A stretch of DNA of 64,000 nucleotides from Paraphoma chrysanthemicola. Lineage: Eukaryota; Ascomycota; Dothideomycetes; Pleosporales; Phaeosphaeriaceae. The position numbers were made by a program, and so were the translations under genes. The stretch lies in the NCBI GenBank assembly GCA_020744225.1, contig JAGMWG010000010.1, positions 1,240,001 through 1,304,000 of the forward strand. Direction: 5' to 3'. Shown here in pieces: positions 10,729 to 22,664 of this stretch. Numbering within the stretch: the stretch's first letter is position 1; each line of letters begins with the position of its first letter. The notes under the pieces are model-generated. The model was not told where the DNA came from, did not search any database, and saw only the letters and a program-made list of their open reading frames with translations.

Positions 10729-12033
10729 CTAATATCTCCTGTACCCACCATGACCAGAGCTAAACTGTGGGAAATACCCTCTCCCAGACCCTGAAGGGCC
10801 TTCAGCTGGGACAAAGCCCCCGGGCAGCCCAGGTTGTGGAGTTCCGCCACCGTCACGAATCACTTCAGCGACTGCTTGAGGTGACATCGGCACTCGCTGG
10901 TCCTGGACAAATGCGCCATATTGGTTGTTTCTCTGACCAGATCTATCCACCTCAGGATCAGAGAATGCATGTGGCGGGATCTGGGGTCGCTGGCCGGCTG
11001 CAGTTCTAGGTCCTGGCGAGGAGTCTGGCTGTTGAGCTTGAGCACTGGCTTTAGCTTGTCGTGGAACGTTCATGGGACTCAAGTCCGGTGGAAGGTGGTT
11101 CTTGATCCGCGAATATGTCTCTTTCGAACGTTTCACAATGTCCAAGGGCCTAGGTCGCCGAAACGCGTCACTGTCTAAGCACCAGCTCAGAATGCTATTG
11201 AGCTCTCGTGAGTAGTGCCTGCCTGCTGGCTGCGTCTGATCCCAGGCTCGACCTGTGGGAAGCTGTTTACTCCGAGGCGCCACGTTCGGGACACAAACAC
11301 AGGCAATGGAGAGTGCCATTTGCCAGACGTCGGTCGCGCCCGTATAAACGGGGTATTCAGGCGCATCAAACCCACCAGTGTAGATTTCATTCCTTCGAGC
11401 AGTTGCCCGAGTCTTGTTCTGAAAAGTGTGATGTGCCGAATCAGCACCTCCAAAGTCGGCAAGTTTGGTGACTATCGTTCGCTTCTCAGGATCGCTTTTG
11501 AGAAAAAGGTTCGCAGGCTTAATGTCCCGGTGATAGATGTGATTCCAGTACAGCAACACGGCTCTATCGTCCTCTGGCGTCGGCCCTCGATGCAAGTACA
11601 CCAGAGTCTCCATGAGCCCGATGAACCAGTTCCAAATCTTGTGTTCGTTGACAGGACCGAATTTCATGACGCCGCTAATCACACCCTCGAGGTCGCCCAT
11701 ATCGCAAAACTCCATGAAAATACTTGCCTTCCTAGCCTTCCTGTCAACGAAATGGTCGTACATTTTCACCGCGCCATCATGGTCTTTGACCTGGTTCATA
11801 ATCATGACCTCTTTCTCCGCCCACCCCGTCATGATGGTTTCTACATCGAAGCGCTTCTCAATGAAGCGTCTATCCAAGGGATCGCCCACGAGCTTGACTT
11901 TGAAAATGCCATCATTCATTCCTCCGCCCTCGGTTCCAAACTTTTGGACGACTTCCCACGTGTGCTTGGGATTTTGTTGGAGTTTGAATTCGGTTTTCAT
12001 GCGCGGGGCCTTCTTGGGGCCGGTCCGGGACAT
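10729..12033 (-). CDS. Protein kinase domain protein
   Basis: Single-exon protein kinase of 434 residues. The catalytic set is present: Lys60 in FIEKRF, Glu of the C-helix in EKEVMIMNQ, HRDIKPAN at 168-175, DFG at 193-195, and an APE-equivalent in GFDAPEYPVYTG. The glycine loop (FGTEGGGMNDGIF) is looser than in typical kinases, so activity is likely but not certain. The C-terminal 130 residues are rich in Pro, Gln, Ser and Gly and probably disordered. HRDIKPAN indicates Ser/Thr specificity. Closest overall style is a fungal-specific kinase or NEK-like group rather than a named yeast kinase. It ends 90 bp from the convergent transcription factor. Confidence 0.87.
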   Translation of the reverse strand: MSRTGPKKAPRMKTEFKLQQNPKHTWEVVQKFGTEGGGMNDGIFKVKLVGDPLDRRFIEKRFDVETIMTGWAEKEVMIMNQVKDHDGAVKMYDHFVDRKARKASIFMEFCDMGDLEGVISGVMKFGPVNEHKIWNWFIGLMETLVYLHRGPTPEDDRAVLLYWNHIYHRDIKPANLFLKSDPEKRTIVTKLADFGGADSAHHTFQNKTRATARRNEIYTGGFDAPEYPVYTGATDVWQMALSIACVCVPNVAPRSKQLPTGRAWDQTQPAGRHYSRELNSILSWCLDSDAFRRPRPLDIVKRSKETYSRIKNHLPPDLSPMNVPRQAKASAQAQQPDSSPGPRTAAGQRPQIPPHAFSDPEVDRSGQRNNQYGAFVQDQRVPMSPQAVAEVIRDGGGTPQPGLPGGFVPAEGPSGSGRGYFPQFSSGHGGYRRY

Positions 12034-13441
12034 GGTGCCGGAGAAGACTGGCTGGTGTTTTGGAGGTCGTTTACAGTACCAGTGAGATTTATTGTACGCG
12101 ATGCGGTTGGCAATTTTGAGAGCTCAGAGCGCTGCTGCCTTTTTAAAGCGCGGCTATTGTCACCTAAAATCTGGAAGTTCACAGTATCATGGGCTTCAAA
12201 TGGTGCCAAGTCACTCATCTGGCTGTTCAATCATCTAGCTATTCACTAAAGTGACCAAGTTCACCTACTCAACTTCTGCGAAAGACCCTTCCAATAAGTC
12301 GCGCGCGACATATCCAAACTATCGCCACATCTACAATGGACCATGCTGTGGCCAAAACAAAAAAGACGAACGATCATGACGCTGTTCCTTCTAGTATAGA
12401 GGAGAAAGAATGTCATTCTGAAGTCTGGAAGGAGAACTTATAGTTCGATGAAGGATATGCTGACGCGTCAGTGTCTTCATAGTTAGATGCTACGATGTCG
12501 TTCGCTTCAACCACGCATTGTCATAGGTGCAGTGCGAATGTCTTAAGTGCCAGTAGGTCCCTACTTAGACCTCACATGTGGCAGCTAGGAGGATTTCAGT
12601 ACAGCACGACACCTGTCCGCCTCCGATCGAGGATCAAAATATCGCTGCTAGCCACATCGAGGCTCAACACTGGCCAAGACGATGTCAGCCCTTAGCTGCG
12701 TTTCGCAATACTTGCTGGATATGCAAGATAGCTATTTTGGTGAATTGACACGTCCAGCGGCATACAGTATGACAGCACTCTTCACCGACCCCAAAATGTC
12801 CCATTAACCTAAACAGCAGATGGTCGACTTCACATGTGGTGGTGTTGGCGGCCTGACAGCGCCTCGCGCCAATAAGAGAAGGATCACCGCCAAGCGGAAG
12901 ATCCGGGATTGCCTCATTGGGACGCATCCAGCGATTTGTGACGGACGATTCTGCGCATTGGTTGAAATATGCAACAAGCCTCGAGGATCTTCCCGTGATA
13001 AGCTCCGGACGATTCGATAGTGAAAGTATAGTGTACACAGACCTCAAGCGTCGTGCTGTAAGGCGTGCATGTCAACGTAACACGGCAGATGCATTTTAGG
13101 CTGTTAGTTGTAATGGAGGATAAGCCGTGCAGTTACAGCCCTGATTCGACGTAGAAAAAAGCCAAGGAGAGAATCACGAAGGTCTGCCTGGGTAGCTGGC
13201 ATGTCTTAAAGGCTTAAGAACAGCTTCTCGCACCTCGGCCAAGGCTTGTAGGTCGACACCAATTTCCGGCTTCCGGTGCAGCCGCAAGTCCTCAAATTGA
13301 AAGCTCTCGAGCTTGCTCGCGATACGGCAACATGTCTAGGCAATCTTTTGAATCGTCCCCGTCGTCTATGAGGAAGGAGAAAGAAGAACACGGTCACACC
13401 CAGCAAGTTCCTCACACCGCGCTTCCTAGATCTCTCGACTG
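12034..13441. other. Intergenic, no supported gene
   Basis: Divergent promoter space between the kinase (-) and the LtrA-type gene (+). Short open frames at 12685-13047 (-) and 13206-13592 (-) show no domain or splice logic. Confidence 0.5.
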
Positions 13442-15346
13442 ATGCAGCGCAGACATGGTAGTTCCACGGAAGATGCGATTGTCCCCTGGTTCCCTGATCC
13501 GATGAGTGGATGGAGTGAAGAGTCCGAGAGCTTTTCGCCCCGCCATGAAGCATCCACCATTGAACTTTTCTTCGACCTTTGGTTCGTCGCAAATCTGGCT
13601 ACCTTCACACAATACCACGCAATCACAAATCGCTACAGCTTCTGGTCATACGTTGCTTTCTTTATGGTACTCTGGACTTCCTGGTTCCACGTCGTATGCT
13701 TCGATGCGCGATTCACTTCCGACTCGGTCTGGGAGCGCGCGTGTAAGACGGTACACTTTTGCGCTTTTGCGGCTTTTGCGCTTGTGGGCTACAAGTTTGC
13801 GCCCGTAAATGCTAGAGACCAGCCATCAACTCCGCATTGGGTAGGTTCACGGTACCTGACAGACGAATGTAGAGCTGACCCAACCTAGATCTATCGCACA
13901 ATGTGCTTTGCCGTGCTTCTAAGTCGCGCGTGGCTCGCTCTCCAGTATCTCGTCACAACAATCATGTGTTCGACAAGGAAGCACAGAAGCTATGGTCTGA
14001 CTCTACCATTGGCTGTGACTTCTCTACTATTCCTGTGCGTTGCTGCCGTATTCGGCGGACTATTCGCAGGCTTCCGCAACGTGGAGAAAGATCTCACTGG
14101 TGTCCTCATCGGCGTATATGTCGTCCTCGCCGTTGAATTTTTCGGTTCCTTGGCGATCTCTATGTTCTGGCGCAAGCTGTCGTTCAGAGCCACGCATGTT
14201 GGCGAGCGTCTAGGCCTGCTTGGGCTCATTATCATCGGAGAGGGCGTCATCGGCCTTTCGAAGACCATTGTGCGGACAATGGGCAAGAACGGTCCCACTT
14301 TCGATTCAAGCGCTCAGGTGTTCTGCATCATTCTCATATTGGTTTTCATGTGGTATGTGCTGTTCGTCGCCTCACATTCAAGGCCATTGCTTACGTCAAA
14401 CAGGATCTTGTACTTTGACAAAGTTCCCAGGTATCGCTTTGGTATGGTGAAGCAACAGATCTGGATGGGACTCCATCTGCCCTTCCACCTTGCTATCCTA
14501 GGAGTTGTCGAAGGCTCGCAACAGCTCGCCCAGGCACGCTATATCTATTATGGCACCAACGTGATGACACAGAAGATTTGGTATGGATGTGTGGGACAAC
14601 ACCTTGACGGCCAAGCACTGGCGAGCCATCTTACAAAGACCATCGAATACTTCAAGATGAACGAGTCGGCTCGCGGTACCATCGCACTCGAGACCGTGTA
14701 CAATCAGATATACATCTTGGGAAACACAACGAACGTCTGCTCACCAGCGAACACAACAAACACCAATACCGAACTTCGCGGTATACCGCACGAAAGCTTC
14801 TATGCCTTCTTCTTCGAAGCCATTGGTGCCATGTACCAGTCCTTCGACATTGATATTCCGTTTCAAGGCCACCCAGACTCAGTGCTCATTGCATTCCGGT
14901 CCTGGCTCCTCGTCTACACGTACTTTTGGTCTGCCATCATTCTGCTGCTTGTCTGCTACACAATAACTTCGCTACTCGCTGAGACAGAAGGCAGAGGTCA
15001 CTGGCGCACATTCATGCGCTATGTCAGTCTTGCGATTTTATCGCGGGCCGCTATGATTGCGTTGGCCGTGGTGATGTTAGCCGTGGGGCTGTCTACAGGA
15101 CCACACTATCTCCTCATTCAAAAATACATCATGACGGGGTGGCTGCTGCCGACTGTCGTGTTGGCTCTGTGGTCCATATGCATTGCAGATCGCGTGGGGA
15201 AGATGTGGCAGCAGAGGAGCGAAAGGAGGACGAAGTATGAAAGCTTGGCGCATGCGGAGCGGGATCGACATGACGAGGTGGACAACGCGCCCGGGGAAGG
15301 AATAAGAAGGAGGGGGACGAATGTTTACGGATACCCGGCGCATTGA
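13442..15346 (+). CDS. LtrA-family (low temperature requirement A) membrane protein
   Basis: Multi-pass membrane protein of the bacterial LtrA/fungal LtrA-like family, whose biochemical role is unknown. Exons 13442-13840 and 13889-15346 join W|IYRTMCFAV through a 48 nt intron; 618 residues. The N-terminal ELFFDLWFVANLATF and the later GERLGLLGLIIIGEGVIGL are the family hallmarks, with the acidic residues sitting inside helices. About nine hydrophobic helices can be counted, with a long loop containing possible glycosylation sites (NTTNV). The polar tail after about residue 570 is cytoplasmic-like. Start chosen at the first methionine in frame, which precedes a short hydrophilic N-terminus. 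Confidence 0.9.
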
Positions 15347-16038
15347 TGTTGCGATGCCCATGACGACAGGACAAGATCTATGATAATTCGTTTTGGCCAT
15401 GTTACTGGCTCTTTCATGCTCAAGACGCAGACATCGGTTTCTGTGATAGACTTGCAGCTGCCTCGAAGTATCTAGCATGTGCGCTTATCATGCTTGCTAA
15501 TTCAACTGACATGCTATGCCGAATTATGCTTTCTGTCTTCAATCATCATCAAGAAAGCACTTCGACATACTCCCTCACTTGCAATCCCCGCACAGCATCA
15601 CAAACATCACAATCGCGTTCCTCTTACCCGTTGACAAATAGCAAACAACTCACTGGTTTCCGCCCCGTCACGGCCATCCGCAACATGGCGGCTCCAATCA
15701 GAGAGTCAAGACTCAGGTCAACTTTATTGCGATCAGTCAAGTTGCCATGGTGAAGTCCCTGCGCTAGACCACCGAGCGATATTTTGATCCGACGATCAGC
15801 GAGACGTTCCGCGAGGGAACAAACCGCACGAGACAATGAAAAACCGCAGAAAGTAGCAAGCTGCGGGAAAGCTTTACGCCGATACTTAGCACGTAGGCGC
15901 TCACTTTGCAAACCAACACTCTCTGAGATAAAGTCTGCGACTACTTTGAATACAACTTCACCTTCAACATCTCAACCACCTTGTCCTACATTTAGCTTTT
16001 GGCTCGCTAAGGAAGCACAACTGCGTGAGCAAAGTGAA
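15347..16038. other. Intergenic, nothing recognised
   Basis: 3' UTR of the LtrA-type gene and 5' region of the next gene. The frame of the next gene stays open upstream from 15784 but lacks an ATG before 16039, so it is probably leader. Confidence 0.5.
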
Positions 16039-16848
16039 ATGGCACACACTTCATATCGGCAAAGAGATGGCAGCAGCGACGAGCGATGGCCCGATGGAGT
16101 CTTGTCTGGCGGCATGGTGATCGATCTTCTGGAGTGTCTCAGTCGAACCACGCAGACGCCCGACTACGCCCTCGTCTTGTGGTTGAAAGCACACTACGTT
16201 GAGCCGTTCGGACGCATCGAAAGACTGGATGGCTTGGTGGTGACGGAGACTCAGGACCTGTAAGTGTGTTCACTTCATTCGAACCGACCCAGTTACCCAA
16301 TCAGAGGGATGCGAATGGCTAACTATAGCTCCCGCAGTATGTTCATCCACCGCGCGCACGAACGCTTCATTGATGTTCAGGGCTACCGATCGAAGCAACA
16401 TAAGCTGTGGGTTCCTGGACTTGAACCGGTCCATGAGGTCAATACTCAAGGTCAGCTTCCGCAGTCAGTGCCGCGTAACACAGAGTATAAAGCCTGGAGA
16501 GCGGGCGACATGTACTTCAAGAACGGCCTTGAAGTTGCACGGAAAGGCAAGCTTGAAGGAACATTCCTTGACAAATCGAGATGGGAGAGAAGAATCTGGA
16601 GTGTACCAGTGGCTAAGGAGGAAGTCATAAAGGACGAGCTTGAGGGGATCAAAATCGAGAAGAAAGGAGAGGAGGATGCGAAAGTCAAACTGGAGGAACC
16701 AGGTCTAGAGAACTTGGCGAATATTCCGAGTCCAGAAGACGCAGCAAAGATCAGCCCTAAAACGCCACTACGCATCAAAGCGCCTTCGCCTGAAGTCTCT
16801 ACTGATCCTCGGTACATGTCGTCTCCAGCGCATACGAGATCTGCATGA
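16039..16848 (+). CDS. Conserved-looking hypothetical protein
   Basis: Not recognised. Exon 1 is 16039-16259 with a strong GTAAGT donor. Three in-frame acceptors are possible (exon 2 from 16305, 16329 or 16338). The GCTAAC branch-like site at 16318-16323 favours 16338, giving 243 residues; using 16305 gives 254. The N-terminal 75 residues (SGGMVIDLLECLSR, LVLWLKAHYVEPFGR) look folded and may bind a small ligand or partner. The second part begins FIHRAHERFIDVQGY and ends in a Lys/Glu-rich, then Pro/Ser-rich disordered tail (KIEKKGEEDAKVKLEEP). No signal peptide or membrane helix. Function unknown. Confidence 0.65.
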
Positions 16849-17604
16849 GCGATTGTGCTCTCGTGCCGAAAGCAGCCGCAAAGACCAACGAACACAACAG
16901 AAGGTCTCTTAGTTGAACCTGTGTCACAGTCAAACAACTCGAACTATGATTAAAAAGCATTTCTCACATCGCAATCAGACCACCATCTACTCAAGCCCAA
17001 CTTTACGCGACCCTTCCACCATTCCCAATCAAGCAACGCCCACGCACGCCCCTCATTGGCCCTGCGCAAAATCATCCACTCCAGCACTCCATCGAATCGC
17101 GGACCGAGAATGCATATTCCCTCTGCACGCCCTCGCGCGGTTGCACAAGTGCCGCGGACACTAGCATACCGGGGCGGCCGGCTGCAACAATCATATTGCG
17201 CGCCCTGCGTCGACGTTGTGACAGGGCTGGTAAGCGGCGTCGTGTACCTGGAATATGAACGATGGTTTTGTGAACAAGGTGGGTCGCGACAGGCTGATGC
17301 ACGGCGAGATGGAGGTTTGGCGTACGTGGACATGCGGCGGCGGCGCTGAGGGCAGCCAAGGGTGGGAGTAGTGATGTTGCGATGGACATGTGGCGTGCTG
17401 GAGGACGGGAGTGAGATAGTGATGGAAAGGGACGAGGAGGTGTTTATAGTGTGGTAGAGGACTAGATACCTTGAGGATTTTGGTCTGGTTGCTTTGAGAT
17501 ACACGTTCTTTCGAGCATATCGCTTCACTCATTCTCTTGTCGTCTGCTGATAGCCTTGTTGCTGTCTATCCATTCTTTTATAATCCGCTTGATACTCTAT
17601 CACG
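16849..17604. other. Intergenic, nothing recognised
   Basis: Overlapping short open frames on both strands near 16950-17532 have no domain. This should contain the promoter of the FAR-17a/AIG1-like gene. Confidence 0.5.
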
Positions 17605-18594
17605 ATGAAGCTCTTCTCCTACGCCGCCTGGGGCATCGACCCGGCTACCAGTTTCGACCCCAACAAGACATTCGTTCGCTCACATTATGTATCACCGCTC
17701 GTTCTCGCGTGCATCCGCGCAGTGCTGTGCATGTACAGCTTTACTACAATCATTACATGTTACACCTGGCTCGCTCATCGGACTGCTACTATTAGTCTCA
17801 AAGATGTGAACATCGGATCCTACACGATCCAACAATCCGAGGACGCCATCGGGCAATCCTTCAGTAAGCATGCCTCGATGCATCCACCATCCATGATACG
17901 ATTACTGACCTGACTACCTACCATAGGCTTCTTCACATACCTCACCTTCTGGTCTCTTGGCTTCTACTTCCTCATCTCCAGCATCCACACCTTCACATAC
18001 GCCTTCCGCCAACGCACCTGGCTACACAACTGGCCTAAGCCTCTCCAACTCGCGCACAGCCTTTACTACTCCAGTATTACATCGTTCCCATTCCTCGTCA
18101 CGATTGTATTCTGGGGCACCATGAATTCCGGCTGGCCGGCCGGGCGCTTCGAGCAATGGATCAATATCTCCGTCCACGGGCTAAACAGCGTCTTCGCAAT
18201 TGTAGAAATCGTACTTCCAGCAACGCAGGCCCCGCCGATCACGCATCTCTCCATCGTCCTGCTCGTTTTGTCCGTGTACCTCGGTCTCGCATATATCACG
18301 CGGTACACACAGGGCTTCTACGTGTACGAGTGGATGAATCCCGCGCATGGTAACGCAAGTGTCATACTGCACGTTCTTGGGTACGCGGGCGGCATGATTG
18401 CCATCTTTGTCATTGTGCGGTATGCGATTAGCATGCGGAATATGCTGGCGGAGAAGATGGAGTTGAGGCGAGGCGAGGGACTGCGCGAGAAGGCGATTAA
18501 GCTTGATGATCGGTCCGATACGTGGTCTACGCGAGTGGAGATTGTGAGGCCAGTGCCGACGAAAAGGCCGGCGCAGTACTCGAGTTGGGTCTGA
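17605..18594 (+). CDS. FAR-17a/AIG1-like integral membrane protein
   Basis: Multi-pass membrane protein resembling the fungal FAR-17a/AIG1-like family (some animal members hydrolyse fatty-acid esters of hydroxy fatty acids; the fungal role is not established). Exons 17605-17863 and 17927-18594, intron 63 nt, 308 residues. The junction gives QSFSFFTYLTFWSLGFYF. About six hydrophobic helices are visible. Polar residues expected in this group occur in helices: His in HTFTYAF and SVHGLNSVFA, and YLGLAYITRYTQGFYVYEWM near the C-terminal third. The tail after VIVRYAISMRN is charged and cytosolic. The start (MKLFSYAAWGIDP) is the only ATG that keeps the first hydrophilic segment short. Confidence 0.82.
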
Positions 18595-21464
18595 AGGAGG
18601 AGCCCGGGTATCCTCAGTTGACTATGGCCTTTTCGCAAAGGTGACAGAGAGTGCACTGAGGTTTGTGTGGATGGAACATGCGACTCACTTTTCGAAGGAA
18701 TGTTTTGATTTCTTGGCTGGTGAGCGCGCGCGCTTGGTCGTTGCGCCTTGAATGGTTGTCGTGCTCGGAGTCCGTGACTTTGCAGCAAAGGCCGCCCATA
18801 CCTCGAAACGAGGTTTATCGCTCGGAGGTTGGATGCTTGCTTGGCAGCTTGTGCTGCGGCCGGAAGCCTTCGAGTCTAGGTCTTATCAGCTGATGGGAGC
18901 CCTGAGATCCTGCAGGCTCGGCACGTCCCACTCAAAATGGCTGCTACCTCTTGCGGCGGTATCTTCTGGCAAGATCGATCATCCTTGTGCTGATCTAAAT
19001 TAGAACAGTCCCAAGTTTGCTCTGTACAGAGCAGTGGCGGGATTGGAGAGTTTAAGAATCGCACCATACGTTGTGTTGGATAGACGAGACCATGATGTTT
19101 ATGTAACGCTTTTACATTTGAGGGCGTCAAGTGAAGAATGAAGTAGCGTGTGCGGACTATTGAGATACGCTGGTGGGTTCATTTCGTTGAGGACCGAGCA
19201 ATGAAGCTTCTTTCACCTTGGCCACCTTTGCAGTCTTCCGCAGCTGGCAAGGGTCGAGCTGTCCAAGTCTAATCGTTCAAAATATCGGACTTGTACTACA
19301 AGTGAGCTTTGATGACGGAGGACTTTGAAGGTGTGTGGAGTTATCGAACCAGAGGAAGTCTTCCCTGAAAATTTGTCTTGCGTTGTCAGCGATGCCGAAC
19401 ATGTGAGTGTCGCCCGGCCTCCACGGAGTAAAGGAACCTTCATCAAGCCCGCGGAGGCGTCTGCGTGGCGGAAGTCTGCCTTGCAAGGTTTGTCACTGGA
19501 GATTAGTTGGTACAAGGAGCACGGGAAGAGCGATGCCCGGGGGTTGTACAGTGTAGACACTCGCGCTCCGAGATGAATACTACCTACCATTCTAAGCATT
19601 CGGCATCGCGAACGCCATAATAAGGTCATGCAGGAAACATGGTTGTCACCAATACATTGATGTTCTGGTGATGATGTTCACGGACACGCCCTTGTGTCCG
19701 CAAAAATGTAGTGCATATCGAGAGCTGGAACCGTCGCAAAACAGGACGTGATGTCAACGATTTTCACCATGGCAGCCGCTCAATGTCTATGTAATCGCCT
19801 TCGCTCTAGATGCGGCCGCAACGCCAGTAAGCAACTCATGCGGTGCCGATCATGGTTTTTCGACTGACGTAGACTGCTGCTGTGTGGCAAGGCACATATA
19901 GGAATATCCAGTATTCGTCACGTCCTGCTTCTGTGCCTAATTGAGGAAAAATCGATTTGCATGACTGGAGTGTTTCTCCATGATGTGGAAGCAAGGCCAA
20001 GCCGGATGCAAAAGGAGGTCGACTCGGATGAGCCATGCGTGGACAAACGCCCGAATGATCCTTCGTTCCAGGGTGCGGGAAATGACATTGACGAGGCTGC
20101 GGACGAAGAGGAAGGCGTCTCGCCTTGTACTCGATGAGCGTTATAATGCCTGTAGACAATGCATCACGGGCATGGGATGGCGGTCAACGTGAGACTGATG
20201 TGGCGAGCTGCATCGAACAGTATCGACAATATCTACAGCTGAAGCTGGCTGAAGGGCACATCGGCACCATTGTGAATAATGACTAAGTAGCTGTGGACGG
20301 CATGGGTCGTATACAATGATTTGGCGGGAGCATGTCCGCATGCGTGGTATCAGCAAGCTGATCGGCGACGTCAGAGGTCCCGATGGCGCTGAAACCGGCA
20401 GTAAATCGATCTGTGTCTGCTGAGTCTCTTCAAATGGCGACGCCTCCCTATCGTGTGTCGAGGTTGCTCTCGGCTGGCGAAGTGTAAGGTGGAGAAGATG
20501 ACAGGGGCTTGCCTCGGCTGGCACGATGCGGCTCGTCGTATAAAGGCATGCACAGCCCCTCACGCCCTAATTATAGCCCAGCTAGTCTTTCATCGACATC
20601 GCCACCTGCACTTGCAGTTCACACTCTTCAGCGCAGCCGTTGACGCCCGTCATATCAGTCAATATCGTTACTGTAAAAGTAAAGGTTGCTGAGGGAGAGC
20701 TGACGATCTCGTGGCCATGTGCCCGTCTTGGCGTCGCCGACCGCCTGACTCCAGGGCTATGATGGCCGACCGAAAGTAGATTCGCGTAGCGCCGTATTCG
20801 TTCTCTCCTTCAAGCCTCGTGTGCGCACTGGCCCAGCTTTTCAGGCCATCAAGGCCCAAAATACACGGATGCAGTCTCGCAAAAAAGCTCCATCGTCTTT
20901 CCTCCCGCCTGCGCCTGCGACACAAGCATGGGCCGACAAAGGGTTATGTGATGCGTTCCGCAAGGAATTTCCTTTCATGACATCTACACTTTGGTCCTAT
21001 TCTGATGTATCTTGCTGCGCTGCGCCTTTGACCCCTGCCACAATCCACCACAGCATAAGCTAGTCCTGTCATAAACACCCCTCTTGTCCTACCTCAGTGG
21101 TACAGACATATCCACACGCTCGGAAACTCACCAGCCTTGGTTTGGGGCCCCAAGATCTTCGCATCGGCTCCTAGAATTTCAAAACTGGCTAAACTGCAGT
21201 AGCGCAAGCCATTAGCTGCATCTACTTGCCTGGCTCGGACACCCCTGCACAGTCGGGGGTAGCGGTCGCTCCAGCCTCGAAGCTTCGGCATACGGTCACA
21301 GGAACTCTGAAATGCTACCCGACGCCCAGGTGCTGACTATCTCTACAACGCTCGCCTACTATAATCTAGGAGGGCTATCCTCATCAGCAAAATCGGCAAT
21401 TACTTCGAGGACAGTCTCCGTCCACATTGAGCATCATCAAGGAAAGGAGCAGGATTCCGCACCA
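18595..21464. other. Long gene-poor stretch
   Basis: 2.9 kb without a supported gene. Small coding-looking pieces exist: a minus frame at 19486-19277 (GSFTPWRPGDTHMFGIADNA) and a plus frame at 19961-20137 of 58 codons rich in Asp/Glu (NDIDEAADEEEGVS). Neither has partner exons I can join. They may be relics of old genes. The promoter of the next gene should lie in the last few hundred bases. Confidence 0.45.
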
Positions 21465-22664
21465 ATGGCGCATCATCACTCGGGCTCAAGAAGACATGCG
21501 AGCGCTGAAAATGAGTTGTGGTTTAGCATGCCCAATTCCTCACGAGGGCAACAGGACCATACTTTGGCGTCAGAGCAGTCAGCATACCGCGCAACGTCGC
21601 ATCGATTAAGCGTTGGCGCAACTAGTTCGACTCCATCAAGGATCTATTCGGGAGTGCCATCGATATCGACCACTGCTGATACAAACAAGCCATTGCCGCC
21701 ATCTCCGACGGGGTCTCACAGGAAGTCGCGAAAGTCAACGCACTTACGTTCATTCCTTGGTCGACCTCCTTCAGCCCATCTGGACCCAAACCATCTGCAA
21801 CCAGCTCCATACCATCACCCCTATTCGAGCACAAATGCGAACTTAAGTTTGGAAACGAATGGTCAATACCATCACGCATACTCACGCAGTATGCCCAGCT
21901 CACCCTACGAACATGATCAAAGAGAGGCCTCGAGTCGACCGATGCCTTATCCACGAGCTCACTCAGCAGCCTCAGACTATTCGAACGCAATGCTTTCTGA
22001 GTCACACGTCGTTCCAATTCAAGAAACATATCCTGTGCGGACCTCTTCTATGCACACATACTTTGAAACAAGTCCACCGCGTGCACGCACCTTTCCCACC
22101 GAAAACAGTGTAGCAAGTCCTACTATGCGGGAAGGTGTGTCTGGCAGACCACGACCTCACACTTGGCTATCTCCAACCGAATCCTTCAGTGATGCCTCAC
22201 AATTCTCGTTATTCGTCCAAGCAACAACCGGCCTTCCTGAGGATTTGGATACTATGTCTCCGAACGGACCCCCGCAACTTCAAGGCTCCCTCTTTGCTCG
22301 AAGAGCTGGCAACGACACCATACCACTCCCAGCCCAGTACAATCAAGAACCGGCCCCAAGGAGCACACGCCTGCGTACCGACTGGCAGAACTTCGAGCCA
22401 CCGCCATTCTCTCATCGGGCCGTATCTGCGCCTGTGTCCCATTCGCCACGTCCTGAGCCTTATCAACGATTTGAAGGCAGCCCTCACATCGACGCGGTCA
22501 ACAGAGAATTAGAGCTCTTGGGTTTAGAAGATGACAACCAACTCGATGATGAGCTCCCAGATTATCAACAAAGCCAAGCTGAAGCACATGCCAAGAGAAG
22601 GGCGGAAGCATCAGCAAGAGCGAGGGAATTAGAGGCTCGGTGGAGAAGCACACGGGGTCGATGA
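21465..22664 (+). CDS. Intrinsically disordered hypothetical protein
   Basis: Not recognised by domain. Single exon; the frame is open from 21312 but the ATG at 21465 (MAHHHSGSRRHASAENELW) is the more likely start, giving 399 residues. The sequence is rich in Ser, Pro, His, Tyr and Gln and is probably disordered for its first 340 residues, with a basic stretch HRKSRKSTHLRSFLGR that could bind RNA or membranes. The end is different: DELPDYQQSQAEAHAKRRAE and the following Arg/Glu-rich segment should form a short alpha-helix. The DELPDY element followed by a helix is the best candidate for a conserved interaction module. No signal peptide or membrane helix. Confidence 0.72.
   Translation: MAHHHSGSRRHASAENELWFSMPNSSRGQQDHTLASEQSAYRATSHRLSVGATSSTPSRIYSGVPSISTTADTNKPLPPSPTGSHRKSRKSTHLRSFLGRPPSAHLDPNHLQPAPYHHPYSSTNANLSLETNGQYHHAYSRSMPSSPYEHDQREASSRPMPYPRAHSAASDYSNAMLSESHVVPIQETYPVRTSSMHTYFETSPPRARTFPTENSVASPTMREGVSGRPRPHTWLSPTESFSDASQFSLFVQATTGLPEDLDTMSPNGPPQLQGSLFARRAGNDTIPLPAQYNQEPAPRSTRLRTDWQNFEPPPFSHRAVSAPVSHSPRPEPYQRFEGSPHIDAVNRELELLGLEDDNQLDDELPDYQQSQAEAHAKRRAEASARARELEARWRSTRGR

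Noticed and set aside
11215..12249. Plus-strand open frame of 344 codons
   Set aside because: Antisense to the kinase gene, which has full catalytic motifs on the other strand.
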